Shown: positions 25,036 through 34,059, counted from the first letter of the stretch. The stretch: DNA of 40,071 nt from Tidjanibacter sp. (GCA_017936005.1 JAGBGK010000030.1:1-40071); one strand, 5' to 3'. Made by a program: numbers and translations. Notes: generated by a model from the letters alone, not told the origin.

Positions 25036-27087
25036 ATGGCAACACTTAATGATTTGAGGACCAAAGGCGGTGTGATTGTAACTGTCGTAATCGCACTTGG
25101 TTTGATCGCCTTCCTGCTGGGCGACCTTTTTAGCAATGGCAGCATCTTTACTTCGAGGGCAAACCGCGTGGGTAAAATCGCTGGTAACAACATCGAGTAT
25201 CAGGTTTATGCAAACCAGACCGAGAACGTGAAAAATATCTACTCGCAGCTCTGGGGTACCACCGCATTCGATGCACAGCAGTATGATATGATTTATAACG
25301 AGGCTTGGAATGACCTGTTGATGAACAACTCCTACAAGCCTTCGTTCGAGAAGATGGGTTTGACCATTTCGGATGCCGAGATGGTGGATATGATTCAGGG
25401 TGCTTATGTTTCTCCCGTGATCCGCTCGTTCTTTGCAGACCCTGCAACCGGCGTTTACAGCCCCGAGGTACTCAAAGGCTTCCTCTCGCAGGTTGAGAGC
25501 AACGAGGCAGCTTACAACATCTGGAATTATATCAAGAGGCGTGTTGCAGAGCAGCGCTTGGTACAGAACTACACCACTCTGGTGGGTGCAGGTTTTGTTG
25601 CAAACGATGCAGAGGTTAAAGGTTCGGTAAAGGCAGCCAACACCGCTGCTAACGTGAAAATCGTTGTTAAGCCCTACTACACCATCGCAGACTCGTTGGT
25701 TGCTCCCGTTAAGGACGCTGCAATCAAGAAATACTACGAGGAGCACAAAGAGCTCTATCGTCAGAGCACCTCGCGTGAGGTTGATTACGTTGTCTTCAAT
25801 GTTGAGCCTTCGGAGGCCGACTATGCAGAGGCAAAAGAGGCAGTTGAGGCTTTGGCAGAGGAGTTCAAGGCAGCCGAGAATGTAATGCAGTTTGCTGTGG
25901 CTAACTCCTATGAGAGGCCCGACAGCCGCTACTACTCGCGTGAGAACATCCCCGCAGCCTACAAAGAGTTGGCTTTTGGTAAGGAGAAATTTATCGCTCC
26001 CAAGCTCAATGGTACAACCTACACTATGTCGCGCGTTGCAGACGTACGCAATATGCCCGACTCGCTCGAAGCTCGCCACATCCTCTTCTCCTTCGACCAG
26101 AAGGAGTTGGCCGACAGCGTAGCAAAAGCACTCCGTGGTGGTGCTTCGTTCGCTGAGTTGGCAGAGAAATACTCGCTCGACCAGGCTTCTGCTGTTGATG
26201 GTGGTAAACTCGGTAGGTTCGCTCCCGAGCAGATGGTGCCCGAGTTTAGCGATGCACTCATCGATGCAAAAGTAAAACAGATTGTTACCATTGAGAGTCA
26301 GTTCGGTATCCACGTAGCACAGGCTACTTGGAAGTCGAAACCCGTACGCAAAGCACAGATTGCAACTGTAACCTACGATGTTGTTGCAGGTGACGCTACC
26401 ATTCAGGCTGCAATGAACGAGGCTAACGCCTTCATCGCTGCTGCCGCTAAGAGCGACTTCGCCGGTGCCGTTAGCGAGCTCGGTTTGTCGAAGCGTACCG
26501 CACGCATCGGTAACACCGACCGCAACGTTAACGGTCTGAACGAGGCTCGTGAGCTCATTCGCTGGGCCTACAACAACAAGGCTGGCAAAGTGTCGGGTGC
26601 TATGGAGATTGATGGCGACTTTGTAGTTGCAACCGTTAAGACCATCCGCGAGGAGGGTTATATGCCCGTGAAGGATGTTGCTGCTCGTATCGCACAGGAG
26701 TTGCGTAACGAGGAGAAGGCTGCTTGGGTTGCTGAGCAGGTTGCAGGCATCGCTACTATCGACGAGGTTGCCGAGAAACTTGGTGTAGAGGTTATCTCTG
26801 CCGAGGAGGTTTATGGCAACGCTAACAACATCTCCGGTGTTGGTCCCGATATGGCTCTCGTGGGTGCTATTGCAGCAGCCGAGGAGGGTGTAGTTGCAGG
26901 TCCCGTTGAGGGTAACTATGGTGTATACCTCTTCACCGTTGAGGGTCGCACCACTGCCGACAACGCAACTGTTGAGAGCGAGAAAGTTCGTCTTGACTCT
27001 TCGTCGCTCTTCTACATCAACGAGCGTATTGACCAGGCTTTGGTTGAGGGTTCGGAGATTGTAGACAACCGTGTGAAATTCTTCTAA
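25036..27087 (+). CDS. ppiD: PpiD/SurA-like periplasmic peptidyl-prolyl isomerase
   Basis: A 683-residue membrane-anchored foldase. A single N-terminal membrane anchor (about 12-30, GVIVTVVIALGLIAFLLGDLF) precedes a SurA_N-type chaperone region with YQVYANQTENVKNIYSQLWG. A parvulin domain lies around residues 345-440, with LEARHILFSF, then FAELAEKYSLDQASAVDGGKLGRFAPEQMVPEFSDAL, the canonical PpiC signature. A long helical C-terminal chaperone region ends FF. The size and layout match PpiD of Bacteroidetes, which helps outer-membrane proteins fold. It follows lptC and the CNNM gene and may be transcribed with them or from its own -7 box. The TAA stop is fused to palindromic element A. Confidence 0.92.
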   Translation: MATLNDLRTKGGVIVTVVIALGLIAFLLGDLFSNGSIFTSRANRVGKIAGNNIEYQVYANQTENVKNIYSQLWGTTAFDAQQYDMIYNEAWNDLLMNNSYKPSFEKMGLTISDAEMVDMIQGAYVSPVIRSFFADPATGVYSPEVLKGFLSQVESNEAAYNIWNYIKRRVAEQRLVQNYTTLVGAGFVANDAEVKGSVKAANTAANVKIVVKPYYTIADSLVAPVKDAAIKKYYEEHKELYRQSTSREVDYVVFNVEPSEADYAEAKEAVEALAEEFKAAENVMQFAVANSYERPDSRYYSRENIPAAYKELAFGKEKFIAPKLNGTTYTMSRVADVRNMPDSLEARHILFSFDQKELADSVAKALRGGASFAELAEKYSLDQASAVDGGKLGRFAPEQMVPEFSDALIDAKVKQIVTIESQFGIHVAQATWKSKPVRKAQIATVTYDVVAGDATIQAAMNEANAFIAAAAKSDFAGAVSELGLSKRTARIGNTDRNVNGLNEARELIRWAYNNKAGKVSGAMEIDGDFVVATVKTIREEGYMPVKDVAARIAQELRNEEKAAWVAEQVAGIATIDEVAEKLGVEVISAEEVYGNANNISGVGPDMALVGAIAAAEEGVVAGPVEGNYGVYLFTVEGRTTADNATVESEKVRLDSSSLFYINERIDQALVEGSEIVDNRVKFF

Positions 27088-27213
27088 AAAAAACGCAGAT
27101 TGCGGGTGCATTTTGCACCAAAATTCAGAGAGCGAGTTCCTCACCTACGTTGGTAGGCTGCGGACTCGCTCCTTCTTTTGGCACAAAATCCCCTCCTCAC
27201 TTTGCGTTTTTTT
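27085..27213 (+). repeat. Palindromic element A, copy 2
   Basis: Begins at the TAA of the ppiD-like gene and ends GCGTTTTTTT. Outer arms AAAACGCA/TGCGTTTT, then CCAAAA/TTTTGG, then GAGCGAGT with ACTCGCTC, CC, TCA (27141-27143), inner stem CCTAC/GTAGG around GTTG (27144-27157), CTGC (27158-27161), GG. It is nearly identical to copy 3 at 35134-35260 and likely acts as a terminator for the gene before it. Confidence 0.85.
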
Positions 27214-27218
27214 ACGGT

Positions 27219-27245
27219 CTAACGTCCAACGTCTAACGTCTAATG
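27219..27245 (+). repeat. GTCTAACG-type tandem block
   Basis: Four imperfect eight-base units (GTCTAACG, GTCCAACG, GTCTAACG, GTCTAATG) directly after element A copy 2. The same motif recurs near 16153 (inverted) and 35348. Confidence 0.75.
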
Positions 27246-27283
27246 TCTTTTAAAAAGGGCCTTTCACGTCGTTCCTCATTTAC

Positions 27284-27395
27284 GGGTATCTTTTTTAATA
27301 CTCGTGCCGTAGGCACACCTCAATTAACCCACCTTTGGTGGCTTTTAGTTGCTCCCGCTCGGCACAGGCGTTGCCTGTTTTGTGTAGATGTTAGG
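27284..27395 (+). repeat. Cluster of triloop hairpins and inverted fragment of element B
   Basis: Holds GTGCC-GTA-GGCAC (27304-27316), CCACC-TTT-GGTGG (27329-27341) and ACAGGC-GTT-GCCTGT (27364-27378). The last, with TTTTGTGTAGATG after it, is the reverse complement of the middle of element B. The piece GGGTATCTTTTTTAATAC (27284-27301) resembles GGGTATC...ATACCC at 35489-35505. No coding potential is supported here. Confidence 0.65.
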
Positions 27396-27457
27396 TCTGC
27401 ACCTCTTCGAGCCTTTGGATGCCAGCAAGCGCCCTCTGCTCTCGCTTACTCGCAACT

Positions 27458-27488
27458 TTTTCAATTTTCCATTTTCAATTTTCAATTC
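27458..27488 (+). repeat. TTTTCAA heptamer tandem
   Basis: About four units of TTTTCAA/TTTTCCA in a row. A related TCAATTTTCAATTC stretch lies at 35453-35466. Confidence 0.75.
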
Positions 27489-27511
27489 TGCACTGCACTT
27501 TGCGTTTTTTG

Positions 27512-27764
27512 TGTTGTGGGGCTTGCTGACGTTTGAAAGAACTGCCACCTATCATCTACACAAAACGGCCTGTGGCCGCGCACTTTGCGTTCTTTTGGGT
27601 GTGGGGCTTGCCGACGTTTGAAAGAGTCGCTACCTACCATCTACACAAATCAGGCAACGCCTGCGCACTTTGCGTTTTTTGTGTTGTGGGCTTGCTGACG
27701 TTTGAAAGAACTGCCACCTATCATCTACACAAAATGGCCTGTGGCCGCGCACTTTGCGTTTTTT
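27512..27764 (+). repeat. Element B: tandem array of three ~85-bp units
   Basis: Units start near 27512, 27598 and 27682. Each reads GTTGTGGGGCTTGCTGACG, TTTGAAAGA, then ATCTACACAAA, a 4-6 bp triloop hairpin, and GCGCACTTTGCGTTTTTT (first unit TTCTTTT). The hairpins are CGGCC-TGT-GGCCG, CAGGC-AAC-GCCTG and TGGCC-TGT-GGCCG: the sequence changes, the pairing stays. The right end, CACTTTGCGTTTTTT, equals the right end of element A. A single unit occurs at 35262-35347. The stretch 27088-27902 has no supported gene. Confidence 0.85.
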
Positions 27765-27780
27765 ACCGTCAACCGTCAAA

Positions 27781-27854
27781 TTCCCATAGGCCCTAGTAGC
27801 CATAGCCAAACTATGGCATCGGGTCATCTATGGCGACTACTAGTGATAGGGGAA
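27781..27854 (+). repeat. Large palindrome near the end of comF
   Basis: CTAGTAGCCATAG (27793-27805) pairs with CTATGG (27828-27833) plus CTACTAG (27837-27843) across a three-base bulge. The outer TTCCC/GGGGAA extends it, and an alternative inner hairpin CCATAG-CCAAA-CTATGG can form. It is preceded by ACCGTCAACCGTCAA. Confidence 0.7.
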
Positions 27855-27856
27855 TA

Positions 27857-27905
27857 AGAGTAATAAGAGTATTTACTAATTACTCTTTACTAATTACTCT
27901 TTTTA
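27857..27905 (+). repeat. TAATAAGAG / CTAATTACTCTTTA tandem block overlapping the comF stop
   Basis: AATAAGAGT twice, then CTAATTACTCTTTA twice, ending in the TTTTTA that includes the comF stop codon on the minus strand. Related to the blocks at 16118-16141 and 35390-35414. Confidence 0.65.
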
Positions 27906-28604
27906 GTCTCGATGTGCAGTGGCGAGTGTGGCAATACTGATGCGTACATCGGGGACAGAGCGTAGGATGGCCATTGCGCACGATTGGATGGTTGCTCCCG
28001 TGGTAAACACATCATCCACCAACAATATGTGTTTGCCCGCAAGTTTTTCCGGATGGCGTACGGCAAAGATATCCCTCACATTATCCCATCTTTTCGAGCC
28101 TCGGGTGAGCGCTTGGCTAGGGTTGTGTCGTGTGCGCACTACATTACCAACCGAAAGCGGAACACCCAATACACGAGTAAGACCCTCTCCGATATAGTCG
28201 GATTGGTTGTAGCCCCTACGCAATTTCTTGAACGGATGTAGTGGAATCGGAACGACCACATCTACCCCAAGGAACACCTCACTTGCCAACAAGTCGTGGC
28301 CCATCCACTCGCCAAAGTCGCGAGCTACGCGCCAATGTCCGCGGTACTTGAAATCGTGTATGGCCCTACGCCAGCCACTCTCGTGAGAGGGAAAGTAAAA
28401 TAGTGCCGAGGCTCGCTCGATGGGCACGATGCCCCAAAATGTGCGGTAGAGCGAGTTGTCCACGTCGTGTGCATAGCCTGTGAGGGGTGCTGTGAGTTTG
28501 CATCGAGTGCACACACAACTCTCGCCCTCCAACAAGATTGCCCCACACACCGGACAAAGGGGTGGAACAAACAGACTAATTATGTCGGCAATTGGGTTTT
28601 TCAT
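27903..28604 (-). CDS. comF: ComF family phosphoribosyltransferase-like protein
   Basis: A 233-residue protein of the ComF/GntX family, whose members are associated with DNA uptake and DNA metabolism. An N-terminal zinc-ribbon-like set has Cys17, Cys20, Cys32 and Cys35 (CPVC...CTRC), followed by AIHDFKYRGH. Next come VVPIPLHPFKKLRRGYNQS, and a PRPP-binding loop HILLVDDVFTTGAT (Asp197/Asp198). All are standard and the length is normal. It starts 33 bases after the stop of priA on the same strand and is likely co-transcribed with it. Its stop codon lies in a repeat block. Its substrate is unknown in the family as a whole. Confidence 0.93.
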   Translation of the reverse strand: MKNPIADIISLFVPPLCPVCGAILLEGESCVCTRCKLTAPLTGYAHDVDNSLYRTFWGIVPIERASALFYFPSHESGWRRAIHDFKYRGHWRVARDFGEWMGHDLLASEVFLGVDVVVPIPLHPFKKLRRGYNQSDYIGEGLTRVLGVPLSVGNVVRTRHNPSQALTRGSKRWDNVRDIFAVRHPEKLAGKHILLVDDVFTTGATIQSCAMAILRSVPDVRISIATLATAHRD

Positions 28605-28637
28605 GGTAGATATGCCCCCATTTGATATACATTCTCC

Positions 28638-30902
28638 CTACTGTGGGTCAACATTTACAGCCACCGAGATGCGTTTTGTAACCTTGTCGTGGGAAAACTC
28701 TCCGAGAGCTTCACGGATGAGTGCTTTAACCTCCGAGGGTGAGCGACCTTTCTCGATGCGTACCATAATCTCCATAAAGAACATTTCGGCCGTACGCCCC
28801 ACCGAGGGGATATGTGCGTCGGTTACGGCTTCGGGGCCGATGAGTTCTTTGAGTCGTGAGGCCAAACGGCGTGCACCAAATGATAGGAACTCATAGGAGG
28901 TGTGTTTGAGCGACAACACCACAAGTCGTGCAAAGGGTGGGTAGCCAAAGGTCTCTCGGTCGCGTATCTGACTACGTGCCATTGCATAGTAATCACCTGC
29001 GGCTGCTTGTCGTATTGTGGCGTTGGTGGGCTGCGAAGTCTGAATCACGGTACGTCCGCAGTTGTCCTTACGCCCTGCACGGCCCGTTATCTGTACGAGG
29101 GTTTGGAATGTGCGCTCGTCGGCACGGAAGTCGGGGCGGGAGAGGAGATTGTCGGCATTGAGTACACCCACCACCGATACACCTTCGAAATCGAATCCTT
29201 TGGTGATGAGATTTGTGCCAACGAGGATGTCGGTTTGTCCACTCTCGAAACCATTTATGATGGAACGCATACGTCCACGAGAGGATGCGGTGTCGCCATC
29301 AAGCCTCGCAACCCTTGCTGTGGGAAACATCTCCACCACCGACTCTTCGATTTTCTCGGTGCCAAAACCTTGTGGTTGTGGCTCGGAGATGCGGCACGAG
29401 GGGCACTTGGAAGGTGAGGATGTGGTGTAGCCGCAGAGATTGCAACGCAGTCGGCGGTCGCCTTTGTAGTAGGTGAGCGTTACGCCACACTGTGGACAAC
29501 GGGCGCTCCAACCGCAGTCGGGACACTCAATATAGGGGGCGAAGCCTCTCCTGTTTTGGAACAACATAACTTGTCGGCCTTTGGATAGGGCGGTATTTAT
29601 GTCGTCATACAACTCCTTGTTGATGTGGCCCTTGCGCTCTCCTCGCTTGGCGCTGCGTATGGTGTCGGAGATGTGTACTTGTGGCAACTCACCGCTTCCG
29701 TACCTCTCGCCCAAGGTGACATAGCCATATTTGCCCATATAGGCATTGTGGAAACTTTCGAGCGAGGGGGTGGCACTGCCGAGTATGGTTTTGGCACCCA
29801 AGTTGCCTGCAATCCACACAGCAGTATCTCGTGCCGAGAAACGGGGGGCAGTGTCCTCCTGCTTGTAGCTACGGTCGTGCTCCTCGTCTACGATTATCAA
29901 TCCGAGGTTGGTCAAGGGAAGGAGAATGGCCGAGCGAGTGCCTACAATAATATACCCACCCTCACTGCGGGATAGTTTGATGTATGCCTCGGTGCGGGCA
30001 CGGGGTGTGAGTTGCGAATGATAGACCACAAGGCCCTCGTCAAATGCTTCCGAAAGTCGGCTGATAAGGTGCTCGGATAGGGCAAGCTCGGGTACAAGGT
30101 ATAGCACAGAGCGGCCTTTGGCCAACATCTCGGCAGCAAGAGATATGTACAACTCTGTCTTGCCACTACCCGTAATGCCGTGTAGAAGTGTGGTGTTTCG
30201 GCGGTCGAGTTCGGAGTGGAGCTTGTCTAGTGCCTGCTGCTGTGCCTCGGAAAGGGTACGCTGTCGGCTCAGCGATGCCAAATAGTATTGCGGTGTGCGC
30301 TCACGGAGGGTGGAAACCAGCAATCCATCCTCGATGAGGTGGTTTATGATGGGAGTGGCTGCCGAAAGAGCTTTACGTGGAATCTCGGTGTCCAACCCTC
30401 CATCGTCCACAACCTCTAAAAACTCTACCATCGCGGCATAACGTGCCTTGCGGCGGGGGAGAAGAGCATCGAGTGCTGTGGATAGTTTGTGCTCGTCCCG
30501 CAGGTCGGGAGCAATGGATAGCCACTGCACCTGTCCGAGCGAGAATACTCGCTCTGCAAAGTCGTCGTCTGTACCCGCCGAGGGCTTCAAAAGCGATGGT
30601 ATTGCAGCCCTCATAACCTCGCCCTCGGTGCACATATAATATGATGCAATCCACTCCCACAGAGCGAGTTGCTCCACCGAAGCAAGGGGCTCGCTACGCA
30701 CCACCCCCATCACCTCGCGAATCTTCTTGTAGGGAGGTCTTGTGGTGTGTATGCGCTTGATGATACCGGTGTAGATTTTGGTTCCGACGGGTACCTCCAC
30801 ACCCCATCCGACCTCAAATTCTTCGCTCCTTTCGGCGGGAATGGCAAAGGTTAGAGGCCCCAAAGCAAGGGGAACGATTATGTCGGCATAGAGATTTTCC
30901 AC
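28638..30902 (-). CDS. priA: Primosomal protein N' (replication restart helicase PriA)
   Basis: A 754-residue 3'-5' helicase that reloads the replisome at collapsed forks. The start is GTG at 30902. The N-terminal 3'-DNA-binding domain (VPLALGPLTFAIP, VEVPVG) is followed by Walker A GITGSGKTE (242-250), DEEH (339-342), and GSATPSLES. Eight zinc-binding cysteines form four CxxC pairs (460/463, 469/472, 487/490, 500/503). Next are the helicase motif GTNLITKGFDFEGVSVVGVLNAD, and QITGRAGRK. Nothing is missing. The region between it and the divergent membrane protein gene is under 100 bases, so the two promoters must overlap or lie close. comF follows. Confidence 0.96.
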   Translation of the reverse strand: MENLYADIIVPLALGPLTFAIPAERSEEFEVGWGVEVPVGTKIYTGIIKRIHTTRPPYKKIREVMGVVRSEPLASVEQLALWEWIASYYMCTEGEVMRAAIPSLLKPSAGTDDDFAERVFSLGQVQWLSIAPDLRDEHKLSTALDALLPRRKARYAAMVEFLEVVDDGGLDTEIPRKALSAATPIINHLIEDGLLVSTLRERTPQYYLASLSRQRTLSEAQQQALDKLHSELDRRNTTLLHGITGSGKTELYISLAAEMLAKGRSVLYLVPELALSEHLISRLSEAFDEGLVVYHSQLTPRARTEAYIKLSRSEGGYIIVGTRSAILLPLTNLGLIIVDEEHDRSYKQEDTAPRFSARDTAVWIAGNLGAKTILGSATPSLESFHNAYMGKYGYVTLGERYGSGELPQVHISDTIRSAKRGERKGHINKELYDDINTALSKGRQVMLFQNRRGFAPYIECPDCGWSARCPQCGVTLTYYKGDRRLRCNLCGYTTSSPSKCPSCRISEPQPQGFGTEKIEESVVEMFPTARVARLDGDTASSRGRMRSIINGFESGQTDILVGTNLITKGFDFEGVSVVGVLNADNLLSRPDFRADERTFQTLVQITGRAGRKDNCGRTVIQTSQPTNATIRQAAAGDYYAMARSQIRDRETFGYPPFARLVVLSLKHTSYEFLSFGARRLASRLKELIGPEAVTDAHIPSVGRTAEMFFMEIMVRIEKGRSPSEVKALIREALGEFSHDKVTKRISVAVNVDPQ

Positions 30903-30965
30903 GACGAGTGATTAATTGATTGAATAATTTAGACAAAAATATGAAAAAATCGGGAGAAAAATGCG

Positions 30966-30973
30966 TATCTTCG
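30966..30973 (+). promoter_or_regulatory. Possible -7 box of the YitT-type gene
   Basis: TATCTTCG resembles TAnnTTTG and lies 24 bases before the preferred start at 30998. There is no clear -33 box. Confidence 0.35.
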
Positions 30974-30997
30974 TGGACGAATTACACGAATAAAATA

Positions 30998-31960
30998 ATG
31001 ACAACTGCAAAACCAAAATTAGGCGAGGTCGGTAAACTCATCCGCGACTTCGTAATCATCACTCTCGGTGTGGCTCTCTATGCCTTCTCTTGGACGGGTG
31101 TTATTATGCCTGCCGATGGTGTGGGTGGTGGTGCCACGGGTTTTTCGCTGCTGGTTTACTATATGACCGGTGGTGCAAACGGAGGTATCCCGATTGGTGT
31201 TACATTTATTATCTTTAACGCTATATTTCTCGGAATATGCGTGGTGTTGCTGGGAGCCAAGTTTGGCATTAAGACCATCTACGCCATTGTGGTAACATCC
31301 ATAATGATGACCATTTTCCAAGAGTTATTGCCTCCCGAAGCCAACGTGCTTGGTTTGGCAGACGACCGCTTGTTGTCGTCCATTTTGGGAGGTGCGCTGT
31401 CGGGTATTGGTATCGCAACCTGCTTGTTGGTAGGCGGCAGTACGGGTGGTAGCGACCTTATTGCAATGATTGTCTGCAAGTTCTACAATGTTAGTTATAG
31501 CCAAGTGGTTGTTGTGGTTGATATCTTCATCATCGGAGCATCCTATTTTATCTTCCACGATTGGGCAACCACAATCTATGGTTTCATTGTTACGGCTGTG
31601 TTTGGCTACACCAGCGACCTTGTGCTGTCGGGAAACAAGCAGTCGTTGCAGCTCTTTGTCTTCTCGAAGGACTACGCCAAGATTGCCGATATGATTACTA
31701 TGCAACTCGGCCGTGGAGCAACCATCCTCGACGGTACAGGTTGGTATTCCAAGCAGCCGGTGAAGGTGGTGATGCTCATCTGCCGTAGGAGCGAGATGGG
31801 TATGATGATGCGCAGTATCAAGAGCGTGGACCCCAAGGCATTCATTTCGGTTGCCAACGTAATGGGCGTGTATGGAGAGGGTTTTGATAAGTATAAGATG
31901 CCTAAAAAGCCGGCAGAAATAAAACCCGTAAAACACGACAATAGCGAAAGTCTTGTTTAG
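30998..31960 (+). CDS. YitT family membrane protein (DUF161/DUF2179)
   Basis: A 320-residue inner-membrane protein with about five to six hydrophobic segments in the first 230 residues (DFVIITLGVALYAFSWTGVIMP, GVTFIIFNAIFLGICVVLLGA, ILGGALSGIGIATCLLVGGSTGGSDLIAMI and VVVVVDIFIIGASYFIF). A cytoplasmic DUF2179 domain follows (GRGATILDGTGWYSKQPVKVVMLICRRSE). The GGSTGGSD motif and domain order are canonical for the YitT family, whose transport role is unproven. The frame continues 26 codons upstream, but that part is not protein-like and overlaps a possible -7 box, so ATG 30998 is chosen. It is divergent from priA and followed 62 bases later by metG. Confidence 0.88.
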   Translation: MTTAKPKLGEVGKLIRDFVIITLGVALYAFSWTGVIMPADGVGGGATGFSLLVYYMTGGANGGIPIGVTFIIFNAIFLGICVVLLGAKFGIKTIYAIVVTSIMMTIFQELLPPEANVLGLADDRLLSSILGGALSGIGIATCLLVGGSTGGSDLIAMIVCKFYNVSYSQVVVVVDIFIIGASYFIFHDWATTIYGFIVTAVFGYTSDLVLSGNKQSLQLFVFSKDYAKIADMITMQLGRGATILDGTGWYSKQPVKVVMLICRRSEMGMMMRSIKSVDPKAFISVANVMGVYGEGFDKYKMPKKPAEIKPVKHDNSESLV

Positions 31961-32022
31961 TGGTTAGCATTCAGCATTTATTGGTCAAACTATTAGCAAA
32001 TTGAATAAAACCGACATAAAAA

Positions 32023-34059
32023 ATGAAGAAAGATTTCAAAAGATATTTGGTAACATCGGCACTGCCCTATGCCAATGGCCCCGTACACATCGGCCACTTG
32101 GCGGGCGTGTATGTGCCTTCGGACATCTATGTTCGCTATCTGCGTTTGCGTGGTAAGGATGTGGTATGGGTGTGTGGTAGTGATGAGCACGGTGTGCCCA
32201 TCACCATCAAGGCCCGCAAGGAGGGTGTGACACCCCAAGACGTGGTGGATAAGTATAACGACATCATCAAACGCTCCTTCGAGGGCCTCGGTATATCGTT
32301 TGATATCTACTCACGTACCACCTCGCCCACTCACCGCGAAACAGCCTCAGAGTTCTTCCGCACCCTCTACGAAAAGGGTGTTTTCTCGGAGGCAACTTCG
32401 CAGCAGTACTACGATGAGGAGGCAAAAACATTCCTTGCCGACCGCTACATCACGGGTACCTGTCCCCACTGCCAGAGTGAGGGTGCCTATGGCGACCAGT
32501 GTGAGAAGTGTGGCTCGACGCTCAACCCCACAGACCTCATCAACCCCAAGAGTATGATTTCGGGCTCGGCTCCGGTGATGAAAGAGACCACCCACTGGTA
32601 CCTGCCATTGGATAAGTATGAGGGCAAACTCAGGGAGTGGATTTTGGAGGGACACAAGGAGTGGAAGACCAACGTCTATGGCCAATGTAAGTCGTGGCTC
32701 GATATGGGCCTCCAACCCAGGGCGGTGAGCCGCGATTTGAATTGGGGTATTCCCGTACCCGTGGAGGGTGCCGATGGTAAGGTGCTCTACGTTTGGTTTG
32801 ATGCTCCCATTGGTTACATCTCTGCAACCAAAGACCTCACACCCGATTGGGAGAAGTATTGGAAGAGCGAGGATACGAAGATGGTACACTTCATCGGTAA
32901 GGACAACATCGTGTTCCACTGCATCGTGTTCCCCACAATGCTGATGGCCCACGGCGACTACATCCTGCCCGAGAATGTGCCTGCCAACGAGTTCCTGAAT
33001 CTTGAAGGCGACAAGATTTCCACTTCGAAGAATTGGGCTGTGTGGCTCAATGAGTACCTCGAAGAGATGCCTGGTAAGCAGGATGTGCTCAGGTATGTGC
33101 TGTGTGCCAATGCTCCCGAGACCAAGGATAACGATTTCACTTGGAAGGACTATCAAGCTCGCAACAACAACGAACTTGTGGCTGTGTTGGGTAACTTTGT
33201 AAACCGTGCATTGGTGCTTACTCACAAATATTATAATGGTGTTGTACCCGAAGCCAGCGAACTTACCGACTACGACAAAGAAATCCTTGCCGAGCTGCCC
33301 AAGATGAAGGTAGCTTTGGAGGATAATATCGAAACCTACCGTTTCCGTGAGGCTTTGAAGGAGGCAATGAACATTGCCCGTTTGGGTAATAAATACCTTG
33401 CCGACACCGAGCCTTGGAAGGTGGTTAAGACCGACCCAGAGAGGGTTAAGACCATCCTCAATGTGGCTCTCCAAATTGTGGCCAACACAGCGGTTGCCAT
33501 CGAGCCCTTTATGCCTTTTAGTGCTGAGAAGATTACCTCGATGTTGGCTGTGGGCAAGTTGAAGTGGGATATGATTGGTCGCAGCGACCTTGTACCCGCA
33601 GGCCACACCATCGGTAAGGCCGAGTTGCTGTTCGAGAAGATTGAGGACGATGTGATTGAGCGTCAGGTGAAGAAACTCGAAGATGCAAAGGCTGCTAATC
33701 TTGCGGCTAATGCCGAGGTCCCCGAGCAGAAGGAGAGTGTTACGTTTGACGACTTTGGCAAGATGGATATCAGGGTGTCGACCGTGGTGGCTGCCGAGAA
33801 GGTTGCAAAGACCAAAAAACTCCTTAAACTCACGGTAGATACCGGCATTGACACTCGTACCATTGTGTCGGGCATAGCCGAGTATTACACTCCTGAGGAG
33901 TTGGTTGGCAGGCAGATTTTGGTGCTTGTGAACCTGTTGCCGAGGGAGCTGAAAGGTATCACCTCGCAGGGTATGATTCTTATGTCGGCCGATGCCACAG
34001 GTCGCCTCACTCTGTTGGCCCCCACCGATAAGGTGCCCAACGGCTCGCAGGTGGGATAG
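32023..34059 (+). CDS. metG: Methionyl-tRNA synthetase
   Basis: A 678-residue enzyme that charges tRNA-Met. The Rossmann core has HIGH at 22-25 ([10 protein letters not shown]) and the KMSKS-type loop KISTS at 331-335, the variant usual in MetRS of this phylum. A zinc knuckle is formed by Cys147, Cys150, Cys160 and Cys163 (CPHC...CEKC). The C-terminal ~105 residues ([19 protein letters not shown]...[10 protein letters not shown]) are an EMAP-II-like tRNA-binding domain that also mediates dimerisation. Length and domain order are normal. No T-box or other leader element was recognised in the 62-base gap before it. ilvE begins 60 bases downstream with no terminator between, so an operon is possible. 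Confidence 0.97.
   Translation: MKKDFKRYLVTSALPYANGPVHIGHLAGVYVPSDIYVRYLRLRGKDVVWVCGSDEHGVPITIKARKEGVTPQDVVDKYNDIIKRSFEGLGISFDIYSRTTSPTHRETASEFFRTLYEKGVFSEATSQQYYDEEAKTFLADRYITGTCPHCQSEGAYGDQCEKCGSTLNPTDLINPKSMISGSAPVMKETTHWYLPLDKYEGKLREWILEGHKEWKTNVYGQCKSWLDMGLQPRAVSRDLNWGIPVPVEGADGKVLYVWFDAPIGYISATKDLTPDWEKYWKSEDTKMVHFIGKDNIVFHCIVFPTMLMAHGDYILPENVPANEFLNLEGDKISTSKNWAVWLNEYLEEMPGKQDVLRYVLCANAPETKDNDFTWKDYQARNNNELVAVLGNFVNRALVLTHKYYNGVVPEASELTDYDKEILAELPKMKVALEDNIETYRFREALKEAMNIARLGNKYLADTEPWKVVKTDPERVKTILNVALQIVANTAVAIEPFMPFSAEKITSMLAVGKLKWDMIGRSDLVPAGHTIGKAELLFEKIEDDVIERQVKKLEDAKAANLAANAEVPEQKESVTFDDFGKMDIRVSTVVAAEKVAKTKKLLKLTVDTGIDTRTIVSGIAEYYTPEELVGRQILVLVNLLPRELKGITSQGMILMSADATGRLTLLAPTDKVPNGSQVG

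Noticed and set aside
25030-27144. Minus-strand 704-codon frame opposite the PpiD-like gene
   Set aside because: The plus strand encodes a complete parvulin protein; the antisense product is Cys/His/Val-rich nonsense produced by codon bias.
27219-27245. Integron attC sites, because GTCTAAC/GTTAGAC resembles R boxes
   Set aside because: The motifs are head-to-tail eight-base tandems rather than paired boxes around a cassette hairpin, and no integrase or cassette structure is seen.
27512-27764. CRISPR array
   Set aside because: The ~85-bp units abut directly without unique spacers, the variable part is a hairpin, and no cas genes are present.
27243-27796. Small open frames inside the repeat mosaic
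   Set aside because: They run across repeated elements, repeat the same peptide pieces and have no start context or homology pattern.
32347-33606. Minus-strand 419-codon frame opposite metG
   Set aside because: metG is complete with all motifs; the antisense frame lacks any protein signature.
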